DNA of 64,000 nucleotides from positions 110,378 to 174,377 of the forward strand of contig JBMHDL010000010.1 in the NCBI GenBank assembly GCA_049889415.1, in the 5' to 3' direction. The notes under the pieces are model-generated. The model had not been told where the DNA came from. It ran no database searches and saw only the letters and a list, made by a program, of their open reading frames with translations. The DNA comes from JAYQKL01 sp049889415. GTDB taxonomy: Bacteria > Pseudomonadota > Alphaproteobacteria > RS24. Made by a program: the position numbers and the translations under genes. The number at the start of each line of letters is the position of its first letter. Positions within the stretch are counted from its first letter, which is position 1. Shown piece after piece: positions 17,618 to 26,212 of this stretch.

Positions 17618-18742
17618 TCAGCTGTATTTCTTCAAAATCATGGATCCGGCCGAATAACCGGCGCCGAAAGCGCATAAAACCCCGACATCCCCGACCTGCA
17701 GATCATCCTTGTATTTGTGGAAGGCAATAATTGAACCGGCGGAACTGGTGTTGGCATAATCCTGCAGGATGTTCGGCTGTTCTTCCCGGCTCGGCTCGCG
17801 CCCCATGATTTTTTTACCGAGAAAATCATTCATGTTGATGTTTGCCTGATGCAGCCACAGACGTGAGAGGTTGTCTGCGCTCAACTCATTGTCTGCCAGT
17901 TGCTCCGTAATCATTTTCGAGACGAGCGGTAGAACCTCTTTGAAGACACTGCGCCCGTTTTGGACGAAGAGCTTGTCATCGTCAAACATGGTTTCCGGCG
18001 TGGCGCGGTTCAAATAGCCGCCATTATTGCGGATATTGTTGGAAAATTTCGTCATGAGCTTGGTGCTTATGACTTCAAAGGCGTGGTCTGATTTGCAGCT
18101 CTCAGCCGTTTCAATAATGGCGGCGGTACAGACATCCCCAAAGATGAAATGGCTGTCACGGTCACAGAAATTCAGATGGCCGGAACAGATTTCAGGATTG
18201 ATCATCAAAACGCGGCGTGCCGATCCGGATTTAATCATGTCGGTGGCGACATTAATGGCAAAGGCGGCGGAGGCGCAGCCGACAATCATGTCAAAGCCGA
18301 ACCCCCCAATGCCGAGCAGGTTCTGCACTTCAACAGCGATTTGCGGATAGGCGCGTTCCGTATTGGAGCAGGAGACAATGACAGCATCAATGTCAGCGGC
18401 CTCAAGATTGGCTTTTTCAAGCGCCTTTTGGGCTGCATCAACTGAAATTTCGGCAAAAATTGACGGTTCGTCATTGGAGCGGGCTGGCAATCTGGGAGCC
18501 ATGATATTGATGTCGAGAACGTTCTTCTTGTCAATGACATAGCGGCGTTCAATGCCGGATGCTTTTTTGATGAACTCGGCGCTGGACGGCTGTAACGCCT
18601 CAATCTCGCCCGCCGCAATGACGTCCTTATTCTCGGAATTGAACTTCTCAACATAGCGGTTATAGCTGTCGACAAGTTCCTCATTACTGATACTCTCTTC
18701 AGGCGTAAAAACACCTGTACCACTGATGACTATACGCGACAT
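17618..18742 (-). CDS. 3-oxoacyl-ACP synthase III-like protein (FabH-like)
   Basis: Thiolase-fold condensing enzyme of 374 residues. The Cys-His-Asn triad of KAS III is present: Cys156 in VGCASAAFA, His298 in WLHQANINM and Asn331 in YANTSSAGS. It is longer than standard FabH (about 320 residues) because of an insert near residues 30-60 and another near 215-260, placing it in a FabH-like side group rather than the canonical housekeeping enzyme. It probably condenses an acyl primer with malonyl-ACP; the primer is unknown. Start ATG 18742 has GGGAGGA upstream. No other fatty acid gene is adjacent. Confidence 0.85.
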   Translation of the reverse strand: MSRIVISGTGVFTPEESISNEELVDSYNRYVEKFNSENKDVIAAGEIEALQPSSAEFIKKASGIERRYVIDKKNVLDINIMAPRLPARSNDEPSIFAEISVDAAQKALEKANLEAADIDAVIVSCSNTERAYPQIAVEVQNLLGIGGFGFDMIVGCASAAFAINVATDMIKSGSARRVLMINPEICSGHLNFCDRDSHFIFGDVCTAAIIETAESCKSDHAFEVISTKLMTKFSNNIRNNGGYLNRATPETMFDDDKLFVQNGRSVFKEVLPLVSKMITEQLADNELSADNLSRLWLHQANINMNDFLGKKIMGREPSREEQPNILQDYANTSSAGSIIAFHKYKDDLQVGDVGVLCAFGAGYSAGSMILKKYS

Positions 18743-18815
18743 AAAATCCTCCCAATTGCGACTATGATAATGCTGGAAATGACTTTTTGCCAGTTAAATC
18801 ACAGGGATATGAGGT

Positions 18816-19388
18816 TTATTGACATGCGACATGTTGCGGGCAGCTGATGAGGTGGTCATTCACCATGCCAACAGCTTGAGCGAAGGCATAGACGATGACC
18901 GGCCCGCAAAAATTGAAGCCGGCATTTTTCAAATCTCTGGACAGCGTGATGCTCATTTCGGTTTTGCCCGGCACCTGTTGCTGGGTCTCCCAGTGATTGA
19001 CCAGCGGCGTACCATTGACATGTTTCCAACAAAAGGCAGAGAAACCCTCTCCCTTTTCCTTGATGTCCAGCCAGGCACGGGCACTTTTGATAGCGGACTC
19101 AATCTTCCCGCGATGACGCACAATACCCGCATCTGCGAGTAGCCGCTGTATTTCCGCTTCGCCGTATCGGGCGATTTTTTCCGGGTCAAAGCCGTCAAAA
19201 GCTCGCCTGAATCCCTCACGTTTTTTCAAGATGGTGATCCATGACAATCCGGCCTGAAAGCCGTCCAGGATTAGTTTTTCATACAGCGCCCTATCGTCAT
19301 ATTCGGGCCGGCCCCATTCCGTGTCGTGGTAGGGGGCGTATTCGGGGTATTTCTGTGCCCATGGACATCTTTCCGAAACAGGTGCCAT
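18816..19388 (-). CDS. tag: DNA-3-methyladenine glycosylase I
   Basis: Removes 3-methyladenine from alkylated DNA. The 190 residues match Tag. The structural zinc ligands are present with the spacing known from Escherichia coli: Cys8 (ERCPW), His21 (YHDTEWG), His179 and Cys183 (DHLISCPQH). LILDGFQAGLSWITILKKRE is the substrate-binding region. It lies 3 bases downstream of ygfZ on the same strand and is likely co-transcribed. Confidence 0.96.
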   Translation of the reverse strand: MAPVSERCPWAQKYPEYAPYHDTEWGRPEYDDRALYEKLILDGFQAGLSWITILKKREGFRRAFDGFDPEKIARYGEAEIQRLLADAGIVRHRGKIESAIKSARAWLDIKEKGEGFSAFCWKHVNGTPLVNHWETQQQVPGKTEMSITLSRDLKNAGFNFCGPVIVYAFAQAVGMVNDHLISCPQHVACQ

Positions 19389-19391
19389 CTG

Positions 19392-20186
19392 TCAGTCCTT
19401 TAATGTCACCTCGGCCTGTTGCGTGGTTAATTTGGCATCCAGGCGGTCAAGACGCAGCAGGGCCAGTCCCTGTGTTCCGCTGACGGCCCGTACTTCTCCA
19501 ACTGTCCGCTCCCCGTCAAGCACCGGGTCGCCGGCTGCCACCGCACCGTCAAAGGCAACAACAAACAGGGCTTTGCGCAGGCTTCCTTTGCGATAGGCCC
19601 GCGACGTCACCTCCTGTCCGATGAAGCAGCCCTTATGGAAATCAATTCCGTTCAGCTTATCCAGCCGATATTCAAGCGGGAAAGCCGAAGAGCTGTCGAT
19701 CTCCGCTGGACCCTGCGGAACTCCGTTGAGAATGCGGTGATGGGTGTACATGTCTGCCTCAACCAGCCGTGGGGTTAATATCTCGGGCAACGGTCCGATG
19801 ACGCGTAGACCAAGCGCGTCGAGACGAGGATCACGGAACATAAATGGTGTGCTCGGCAGGTCCGCGACATCCCCCCAGACCGCCGAGACGGTCATATCGG
19901 TGGTGCTGATTTCCACATCCGCCCGTAATTTGTAAAAGCCAAGCTTTTTGGCCAGAACAGGGGCGTCCGCGGCTGCGACATCAAGTAAAAAATCATCCTC
20001 AAACGGGTAAATCAGGAAATCATGCAAAACTTTGCCCTGCGGGGTCAGCAAGCAGGTAAACACCGCCTTGCCCGTGCTGAGAGGAGTCAGGGAGTTGCTG
20101 ACCAACCCGTCAAGAAAGCTCTCCTTGTCCGGGCCGGAAACGCTCAGAAGCACTCTGTCGGAAAGTGTTGCAGCATGGTTGCTCAT
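19392..20186 (-). CDS. ygfZ: YgfZ/GcvT-domain folate-binding protein
   Basis: Folate-dependent protein involved in iron-sulfur cluster enzyme maintenance. At 264 residues it shows the hallmark KGCFIGQEVTSRA motif with the conserved Cys, and the N-terminal LSDRVLLSVSGPDKESFLDGL region of the GcvT-like fold. The frame is open upstream to 20261, but ATG 20186 gives a normal N-terminus. The 118-base gap to the divergent glycosyltransferase gene presumably holds both promoters; a perfect TATAAT at 20244-20249 on the plus strand has no good -35 partner. Confidence 0.92.
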   Translation of the reverse strand: MSNHAATLSDRVLLSVSGPDKESFLDGLVSNSLTPLSTGKAVFTCLLTPQGKVLHDFLIYPFEDDFLLDVAAADAPVLAKKLGFYKLRADVEISTTDMTVSAVWGDVADLPSTPFMFRDPRLDALGLRVIGPLPEILTPRLVEADMYTHHRILNGVPQGPAEIDSSSAFPLEYRLDKLNGIDFHKGCFIGQEVTSRAYRKGSLRKALFVVAFDGAVAAGDPVLDGERTVGEVRAVSGTQGLALLRLDRLDAKLTTQQAEVTLKD

Positions 20187-20304
20187 GATGAAAGATCTAT
20201 CCTTTATGTACAGTAACGGGCTGTTTGGGCAACGAAGAATCAGTATAATGAGAATAGACAATTGTTTCTAGGCGAATTGAATGCCTCTAATGCGTTAAGT
20301 ACTG

Positions 20305-21258
20305 TTGCGTCAAATACTCTTCATTACCTCCAATCGTATCGGTGACGCCATCCTGTCCACCGGTCTGCTTGGGCATATCATGCAATCCGAGCCGGATGCC
20401 AGCATCACTGTTGCGTGCGGGCCGCTGGCTCATGACCTGTTCCTGCATGCACCGGGTGTTGAAGATATCCATGTCATGCGCAAGCAAAAGTTTGCAGGTC
20501 ATTGGTTGGAGTTGGGCGCCAAAGTCTTGGGCCGACGCTGGCACCGGGTTATTGATCTGCGCGGTTCCGCCACGGCCTATCTATTGTGGGCGCGCCACCG
20601 CCATGTTTTGCGGGCCAATCACACACTGCCTCGTGTGGTGCATATTGGCGGGGTGATGGGGCTGACGCCGCCGCCGGCGCCACGTGTTTGGGTTGATGCG
20701 GTCACACGGCGGAAAATGGACAAAATGCTGCCGTCAGACCGACCCGTTCTGACCATCGGGTCAACGTCCAACTGGGCACCGAAATCATGGATGGCTGAGA
20801 GTTTTGCCGAACTTGTCTGGGAGTTGGCTCGCCCTGATGGGGTTTTGGCCAATGCCCAGATTGTTCTGCAGGGCGGACCGAATGAAGAAAAGGAATTGGC
20901 GCCGATATTGGATGCCCTGCCGCCCGGGCAGGTGACCAATTTGGCGGGGTGCGATTTGATCACCGCCGCCGCCAGTATGGAAAAAGCGGCACTCTACATC
21001 GGCAATGACAGCGGCTTGACCCATTTGGCCGCCGCAGTCGGCACCCCGACACTGGCCTTATTCGGGCCGACCCGCGATGATCTGTATGCCCCGTGGGGGG
21101 CGCATACGGCGATTGTGCGCGCACGTGCTTATGAAGATATCGTCAATGACCCGACTTTCAGCTATGATATGCAGGGAACCATGATGGCGGATTTATCTGT
21201 CCGGCAGGTTTATGAGGCGGCGGTCAAGCTGCTGCACCAACAGGAAGAAAAAATATGA
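20305..21258 (+). CDS. glycosyltransferase family 9 (heptosyltransferase-like)
   Basis: Resembles ADP-heptose:LPS heptosyltransferases, which build the lipopolysaccharide inner core at the cytoplasmic face of the inner membrane. The 317 residues begin RQILFITSNRIGDAILSTG, with the conserved Gly-Asp of the acceptor site, and have the C-terminal donor-site motif IGNDSGLTHLAAAVGTPTLALFGPT. The start must be TTG 20305, because no ATG or GTG precedes the conserved N-terminus. Its stop overlaps the next ATG by 4 bases (ATGA). The exact sugar donor is not determined. Confidence 0.88.
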   Translation: MRQILFITSNRIGDAILSTGLLGHIMQSEPDASITVACGPLAHDLFLHAPGVEDIHVMRKQKFAGHWLELGAKVLGRRWHRVIDLRGSATAYLLWARHRHVLRANHTLPRVVHIGGVMGLTPPPAPRVWVDAVTRRKMDKMLPSDRPVLTIGSTSNWAPKSWMAESFAELVWELARPDGVLANAQIVLQGGPNEEKELAPILDALPPGQVTNLAGCDLITAAASMEKAALYIGNDSGLTHLAAAVGTPTLALFGPTRDDLYAPWGAHTAIVRARAYEDIVNDPTFSYDMQGTMMADLSVRQVYEAAVKLLHQQEEKI

Positions 21259-22571
21259 GCTATGACATCATCATCAAAGGCGGGGTTTTGGCGACGGCAG
21301 ACGGACAAGCGCAGACCGACATCGCCATCACAGACGGAAAATTCGCCGCTATTGGCGAACTGGTTTCGGACAGCGCGGAAACCGTCATTGATGCTGTGGG
21401 GCTTACGGTTCTGCCCGGTGTGATTGACACGCAGGTGCATTTCCGCGAACCGGGTAATGAGCATAAGGAAGATTTGGAAAGTGGCTCGCTTGCGGCTGTC
21501 ATGGGCGGTGTCACCGCCGTTTTTGAAATGCCGAACACCAAACCTCCCACAACCACCCTGGAAGCGATTGCTGACAAAGTCCGGCGTGGCACGGACCGCA
21601 TGCATTGCGATTTTGCCTTTTATGCGGGCGGGACGGCTGAAAATGCCGAATTGCTGCCGGAACTTGAACGTCAGCCGGGAGTGTGTGGCGTCAAGGTGTT
21701 TATGGGGTCTTCGACGGGCAATCTGCTGGTCGCCGATGATGCGGGTGTCTCCAAAATTTTGAAAAACATAAAACGGCGCGCCGCATTTCACAGTGAAGAT
21801 GAATTCCGTTTGCGCGAACGCCGCCCGCTAGCGGAAACCGGCAATGTGCTGACCCATCCGGTCTGGCGTGATGCCGAGGCCGCCATCAGTTCAACCCGCC
21901 GCTTGCTGAAAATGGCGCGGGAAACCGGCAAAAAAATTCATGTTCTGCATGTCACCACAGAAGAGGAAATGCAGATGTTGGCCGCCAACCGTGATTTGGT
22001 GACTGTTGAAGTGACCCCCCAGCATCTGACCTTGGAGTCCCCGGACTGTTATGAAAGGATCGGTACCTTCGCCCAGATGAACCCGCCGATCCGCGAAGCC
22101 CGCCACCGGGCAGCCTTGTGGAAAGCTCTGGAGCAGGGGGTCGTTGATGTGGTCGGCTCGGATCATGCCCCGCACACGCGCGAGGAAAAAGCCAACGCCT
22201 ATCCGAACTCTCCGGCCGGCATGCCGGGTGTCCAGACCTTGTTGCCGCTGATGCTGAACCATATGGCAGAGGGTCGGTTGAGCCTCGAGAAGCTGGTTGC
22301 CTTGACCAGCCTCAACGCCCACAAGCTGTTCAATTTTGCCGGCAAAGGTGAGGTTAAGCTCGGTAATGATGCGGATTTGACCTTTGTTGACCTGAAGCGC
22401 ACTGAAACCATCACGGAAGACTGGGTTGCCAGCCGTTGTGGCTGGTCGCCTTTCACCGGCATGCCCATCACCGGCTGGCCGGTCGGCACCATGGTCCGGG
22501 GCCATTGTGTGATGTGGGAAAATCAACTCACCACCCCGTCGGTTGGCGCACCAATCAGCTTTAACCTGTAA
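21255..22571 (+). CDS. pyrC: dihydroorotase / amidohydrolase
   Basis: Zinc amidohydrolase of 438 residues, closest to class I dihydroorotases that interconvert dihydroorotate and carbamoyl-aspartate in pyrimidine synthesis. Metal ligands are visible: HFREPG after DTQV (the HxH-type motif is present here as QVHF), carboxylated Lys in GVKVFMGSSTGNLL, His in FHSEDE, His in HVTTEEE, and Asp in DHAPHTREEK. The family also contains hydantoinases and allantoinases, so the pyrimidine role is likely rather than proven. It overlaps the upstream gene by 4 bases and the downstream gene by 1. Confidence 0.82.
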   Translation: MSYDIIIKGGVLATADGQAQTDIAITDGKFAAIGELVSDSAETVIDAVGLTVLPGVIDTQVHFREPGNEHKEDLESGSLAAVMGGVTAVFEMPNTKPPTTTLEAIADKVRRGTDRMHCDFAFYAGGTAENAELLPELERQPGVCGVKVFMGSSTGNLLVADDAGVSKILKNIKRRAAFHSEDEFRLRERRPLAETGNVLTHPVWRDAEAAISSTRRLLKMARETGKKIHVLHVTTEEEMQMLAANRDLVTVEVTPQHLTLESPDCYERIGTFAQMNPPIREARHRAALWKALEQGVVDVVGSDHAPHTREEKANAYPNSPAGMPGVQTLLPLMLNHMAEGRLSLEKLVALTSLNAHKLFNFAGKGEVKLGNDADLTFVDLKRTETITEDWVASRCGWSPFTGMPITGWPVGTMVRGHCVMWENQLTTPSVGAPISFNL

Positions 22572-23071
22572 TGAAAACATTCCGCCGGTTCCGCCTCTGC
22601 CTTTTTGGCTTTTTTGGTTTTGTCCTGCTGAACTCGCCGGGTTTTGCACAAGAGGGAGGGAGCGTGAGGGGGCACCAACCCCTGCCGCAGGCACGCGCTA
22701 TGATTTACGCGAATTTGTCTGATCCCCAACCTTTCGTAAAATTTGCTGTCGAGGTTGCGGCCACGCCCGACAGCATGCGAAAGGGGCTTATGTACCGCGA
22801 AATGCTTAACCGTGATGCCGGCATGCTGTTTGTTTATCCGCAGGATCGTCGCGCCCGTTTTTGGATGCGCAATACATTAATCCCGCTCGATATGCTGTTT
22901 ATCCGCAAAGACGGGGAAATTGAGAGCATTGTCGAGCGCCATGACACGCAATCCGATGCCGCCAGCCTGTCGCTTGGGCCGGTGCGCTATGTGCTGGAAA
23001 TCAATGTCGGTCTGTCGCAGCGCCACGGCATCAAACCGGGGCACTTTGTCCGGATTGACCGGGGGGACTGA
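22571..23071 (+). CDS. exported DUF192 family protein
   Basis: Small protein of 166 residues with an N-terminal signal peptide (about 1-26, MKTFRRFRLCLFGFFGFVLL then NSPGFAQ) and a DUF192 domain. Recognisable segments are TPDSMRKGLMYREML, GMLFVYPQDRRARFWMRNT and PLDMLFI. The function of DUF192 is unknown; it is widespread as an envelope protein. ATG 22571 shares one base with the preceding stop (TAATG), so translation is coupled to the dihydroorotase. Confidence 0.9.
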   Translation: MKTFRRFRLCLFGFFGFVLLNSPGFAQEGGSVRGHQPLPQARAMIYANLSDPQPFVKFAVEVAATPDSMRKGLMYREMLNRDAGMLFVYPQDRRARFWMRNTLIPLDMLFIRKDGEIESIVERHDTQSDAASLSLGPVRYVLEINVGLSQRHGIKPGHFVRIDRGD

Positions 23072-23073
23072 CC

Positions 23074-23784
23074 ATGTGCGGCAGATTTGCTTTAACCACC
23101 CCGCCTGAAAGCCTCCGGAAACTGCTGGATTTCACCAATCAGCCGAATTTTCCGGCGCGGTACAACATTGCTCCGACGCAGCCGGTACAGATTATCCGTC
23201 AACCCTCCGGTGCATGCGAGTTGGCCACGGTGCGGTGGGGTTTGGTGCCGGGTTGGATGAAACCCGAAAAGGTTGCGGAAAGTCAGCAAAGACCCCAGCA
23301 CAATGCCCGAGGCGAAACGGTGGCGGAAAAACCGTTTTTCAAACAGGCATTCGCCGCCCGACGTTGTCTGATACCTGCTGATGCCTTTTATGAATGGAAC
23401 CCGAAAAGCCGACAGCCCTTTTGCGTCCGACGGCGCGATGAGGCGCCGTTCATGATGGCCGGTCTGTGGGAGTTCTGGGAAGGGGCGGACGGCAGTGAAA
23501 TTGAGAGCTGTGCCGTCATCACCACCGAGGCGAATGAAACGCTGTCCGAGGTTCATCACCGGATGCCGGTAATGCTTGAGCCGGGCCATTGGGGAGATTG
23601 GCTGGGTGCGGCAGGGCGGGAAGTCGACAGTCTGGTTTCGCTGTTACGGCCGGCCCCGGAAACCGATTTTCACGCTTATCCGATATCCAAGGACGTCAAC
23701 AAAGTGTCGAATGACACTTCTGCCTTATGGCACGAAACGGTCCCTGCACCACCTGCTGAAAAGCCGCAACTGGACCTGTTTTAA
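23074..23784 (+). CDS. yedK: SRAP-domain protein (YedK/HMCES-like), abasic-site DNA-protein crosslinker
   Basis: SOS-response-associated peptidase-fold protein that covalently captures abasic sites in single-stranded DNA through its N-terminal Cys. The 236 residues start MCGRF, so Cys2 becomes N-terminal after Met removal. Also present are NARGE (Asn77, Glu81), Glu107 in FYEW, and His161 in VHHRMPV, the known active-site set. ATG 23074 follows the DUF192 stop by 2 bases, completing a four-gene string beginning at 20305. Confidence 0.94.
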   Translation: MCGRFALTTPPESLRKLLDFTNQPNFPARYNIAPTQPVQIIRQPSGACELATVRWGLVPGWMKPEKVAESQQRPQHNARGETVAEKPFFKQAFAARRCLIPADAFYEWNPKSRQPFCVRRRDEAPFMMAGLWEFWEGADGSEIESCAVITTEANETLSEVHHRMPVMLEPGHWGDWLGAAGREVDSLVSLLRPAPETDFHAYPISKDVNKVSNDTSALWHETVPAPPAEKPQLDLF

Positions 23785-23786
23785 AC

Positions 23787-24746
23787 TCAGACCCGGTCGG
23801 TGTACCCTCTTGCGGCCCGTTCCAGACGGTCGTTGATGGCGGCGCCAAGGCCGTGATACGGTATCGGCATGACAGCGATTTTTTCAGCCCTTTCGTCTAA
23901 CTCATGCAGGGCGGAAAACAGATTGGCCGCCGCTTCCGTCAGATTTTCTGTCGGGCTGAGATTGATCATCGGACCGTCGTGACCCTGTGGGGGCGGGCCG
24001 AAGGCCAAGAGTGCCTCTCCGGCTTCGGTTGTCTCGGCATTCAAGCGCATGCCGGCACGTGGCGCATAATGGCGGAGCAGGCGCCCGGGTGCCAGTTTAG
24101 CTGTATTGTCATCGGTTTCCGGGATGGCCCCAAGCGGTGTCGTCAGCACGGCTTCAATGTCTTCGCGGGCAAGTCCGCCCGGACGCAAAAGTGTGGGGGT
24201 GTCATCCAGACATCCGACAATGGTCGACTCCAGACCAACGGCAAGGTGTCCACCATCCAAAACAGGGATGTCCGGCAAGGATTGGCTGACATGATCCGGT
24301 CGGGTCGGGCTGAGATGGCCGGACCTGTTGGCGCTGGGAGCAGCCAAAGGGCAGCCGGCGGCCGTCAACAGCCTGCGCGCAACATCGTGCGCCGGAACGC
24401 GCAGGGCCAGCGTCGGCAGCCCGGCGCTGACCAGCTCACTGACCGGGCACTCTGGGGTTCGGGGCACCACCAGCGTCAGCGGGCCCGGCCAGAAAGCTTG
24501 TGCCAGGGTCAGGGCCGTTGACGAAAAAATCCCGTATGTCTGCGCCTCTTCCAGACTGGAGACATGCACAATCAACGGATTGAAACTGGGACGCCCTTTG
24601 GCGTCGTAAATGCCCGCTACCGCAGTGCCGTCAAGCGCATTGGCCCCCAAACCATACACCGTCTCGGTCGGAAACGCGATGCAATCGCCCTGGCGCAGGC
24701 GGTCTGCAAGATGGGCTATATTGTCGGGAGTTGACTGATATATCAT
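23787..24746 (-). CDS. sua5: L-threonylcarbamoyladenylate synthase (Sua5 type)
   Basis: Makes threonylcarbamoyl-AMP for the t6A37 modification of ANN-decoding tRNAs. The 319 residues show the YrdC domain (CIAFPTETVYGLGANA, KGRPSFNPLIVHV, APSANRSGHLSPT) plus a C-terminal Sua5 domain, making it the two-domain form rather than the short TsaC. Start ATG 24746 gives MIYQSTPDN; the open frame up to 24935 overlaps the divergent promoter and is not used. Ends 2 bases after the SRAP gene on the opposite strand. Confidence 0.93.
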   Translation of the reverse strand: MIYQSTPDNIAHLADRLRQGDCIAFPTETVYGLGANALDGTAVAGIYDAKGRPSFNPLIVHVSSLEEAQTYGIFSSTALTLAQAFWPGPLTLVVPRTPECPVSELVSAGLPTLALRVPAHDVARRLLTAAGCPLAAPSANRSGHLSPTRPDHVSQSLPDIPVLDGGHLAVGLESTIVGCLDDTPTLLRPGGLAREDIEAVLTTPLGAIPETDDNTAKLAPGRLLRHYAPRAGMRLNAETTEAGEALLAFGPPPQGHDGPMINLSPTENLTEAAANLFSALHELDERAEKIAVMPIPYHGLGAAINDRLERAARGYTDRV

Positions 24747-24796
24747 CAAAAAACCTGTTATTTTGGGCGTTAAGCATCCCATGCCCCTTTCATAGC

Positions 24797-24826
24797 TTGA
24801 GCCAAGCTTGGAGGCTAGTCTATAAT
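24797..24826 (+). promoter_or_regulatory. promoter of the MBL-xseB-ispA-dxs-tlyA unit with spacer palindrome
   Basis: TTGAGC (24797-24802) and a perfect TATAAT (24821-24826) are separated by 18 bases. The spacer begins with a 10-base palindrome CCAAGCTTGG (24802-24811), which could be an operator. Expected transcription start is near 24833, about 54 bases before the ATG. Confidence 0.55.
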
Positions 24827-24886
24827 ACGCAAAATCCATTTCGGGGGTATTAAACCAAGCCCTCCTGCTTGAGAAAGTTACGCACA

Positions 24887-25945
24887 ATGTCCCAATCCAC
24901 AGCGAAGCCTGTTCATGACAAATTGAGCTTCCCATTTGATGCGGTTCCGGAAAAAGCTGAGATGGTGGCGGTTGCCGATGGGGTGTTCTGGATCCAGATG
25001 CCGCTTTTTTTCGAACTGAACCATATCAATCTCTGGATGCTGGATGACGGGGATGGCTGGGTGCTTGTCGATACGTCCATTCACACCAAAGACATGTGTA
25101 CGATCTGGGAGACCCTGATTGAGAAATATTGCCAAGATAAACCGATCAAAAAAGTCATCTGTACTCACATGCATCCCGATCATGTCGGCATGGCCGGATG
25201 GCTGGTGGAACGGTTTGACTGCGAGTTGGTGATGACGCGGCTGGAATATCTGACTTGCCGGCTTTTGGCGGCGGATACCGGCAAACCGGCACCGCCTGAG
25301 GGGCTGTCCTTTTTCCGTAAACACGCCATGCCAGAAAGTTTCCTGGAAAATTATGAAAAAATGTTCGGAGGGTTCGGCAAGGCCATTTACCGGATGCCGC
25401 AAAGTTATAAACGGATTGAGGACCGTGACATCCTGCGGATTGGCGGGCATGATTGGGAAGTTGTTGTCGGCAACGGTCATTCGCCGGAACACGCTTCGCT
25501 TTATTGTGCGGCGCTGGATGTGTTCATCACCGGCGATCAGGTGTTGCCGAAAATCTCTTCCCATATCGGCACATTCCCGACCGAGCCGGACTCAGACAAT
25601 CTGTCTGATTGGCTGGAAAGTTGTGCCAATATCCCCATACGTGTTCCGGATACTGTTCTGGTTTTGCCGGCGCATAATACGCCGTTTTTCGGTCTGCATG
25701 CACGTTTGACCAATCTGATTGAAAATCATGAAAAAGCATTGGCCAGAATTCTCAAATTGCTGGACGTCCCGCGCAACGCCAATGACCCGGATCTGTTCTC
25801 CAATCTGTTCAAGCGCAAAATCAATGAAAGCAATCATGGCATGGCCCTCAGCGAGACCCTGTCGCATCTCAATTGTCTGATGAAACGCGGGCAGGTGGAA
25901 CGCTATGAGGACGCGCAGGGGATTTTGTGGTATCGTGCCTGCTGA
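24887..25945 (+). CDS. metallo-beta-lactamase-fold hydrolase
   Basis: Protein of 352 residues with the MBL zinc motif THMHPDHVG (HxHxDH), NGHSPEHASLY (third ligand His), TGDQVLP (bridging Asp) and LPAHNTPFFGL (last His). The C-terminal ~100 residues resemble the winged-helix tail found in the large MBL hydrolase/thioesterase-like group. The substrate is unknown. ATG 24887 is chosen over an upstream TTG. It precedes xseB by 18 bases and is probably read from the promoter at 24797-24826. Confidence 0.87.
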   Translation: MSQSTAKPVHDKLSFPFDAVPEKAEMVAVADGVFWIQMPLFFELNHINLWMLDDGDGWVLVDTSIHTKDMCTIWETLIEKYCQDKPIKKVICTHMHPDHVGMAGWLVERFDCELVMTRLEYLTCRLLAADTGKPAPPEGLSFFRKHAMPESFLENYEKMFGGFGKAIYRMPQSYKRIEDRDILRIGGHDWEVVVGNGHSPEHASLYCAALDVFITGDQVLPKISSHIGTFPTEPDSDNLSDWLESCANIPIRVPDTVLVLPAHNTPFFGLHARLTNLIENHEKALARILKLLDVPRNANDPDLFSNLFKRKINESNHGMALSETLSHLNCLMKRGQVERYEDAQGILWYRAC

Positions 25946-25963
25946 TGTAAACGGGAGTCAATA

Positions 25964-26212
25964 ATGAGTGAAGAGCTGAAAATTGCCGATGATATTTTGT
26001 CCATGAGCTTTGAAAAGGCAGTTGCCGAGCTTGAGGGGATCGTCAACCGTTTGGAAAGCGGCGATGTGGCGCTGGAGGAGTCGATTGCGATTTACCAGCG
26101 GGGCAATCAGTTGCGCGCCCATTGCGAAAACAAGCTGAAAGATGCTCAGGCTCAGATTGAAAAAATCACCCAAAACGGGTCATCCTCGGAGCCATTGGAT
26201 GTTGAGGAATAA
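25964..26212 (+). CDS. xseB: exodeoxyribonuclease VII small subunit
   Basis: Small subunit (82 residues) of the exonuclease that degrades single-stranded DNA. The core SFEKAVAELEGIVNRLESGD followed by VALEESIAIYQRGNQLRAHCENKL is the XseB signature of two helices. The stop shares one base with the ispA ATG (TAATG). The large subunit gene is not in the window. Confidence 0.96.
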   Translation: MSEELKIADDILSMSFEKAVAELEGIVNRLESGDVALEESIAIYQRGNQLRAHCENKLKDAQAQIEKITQNGSSSEPLDVEE

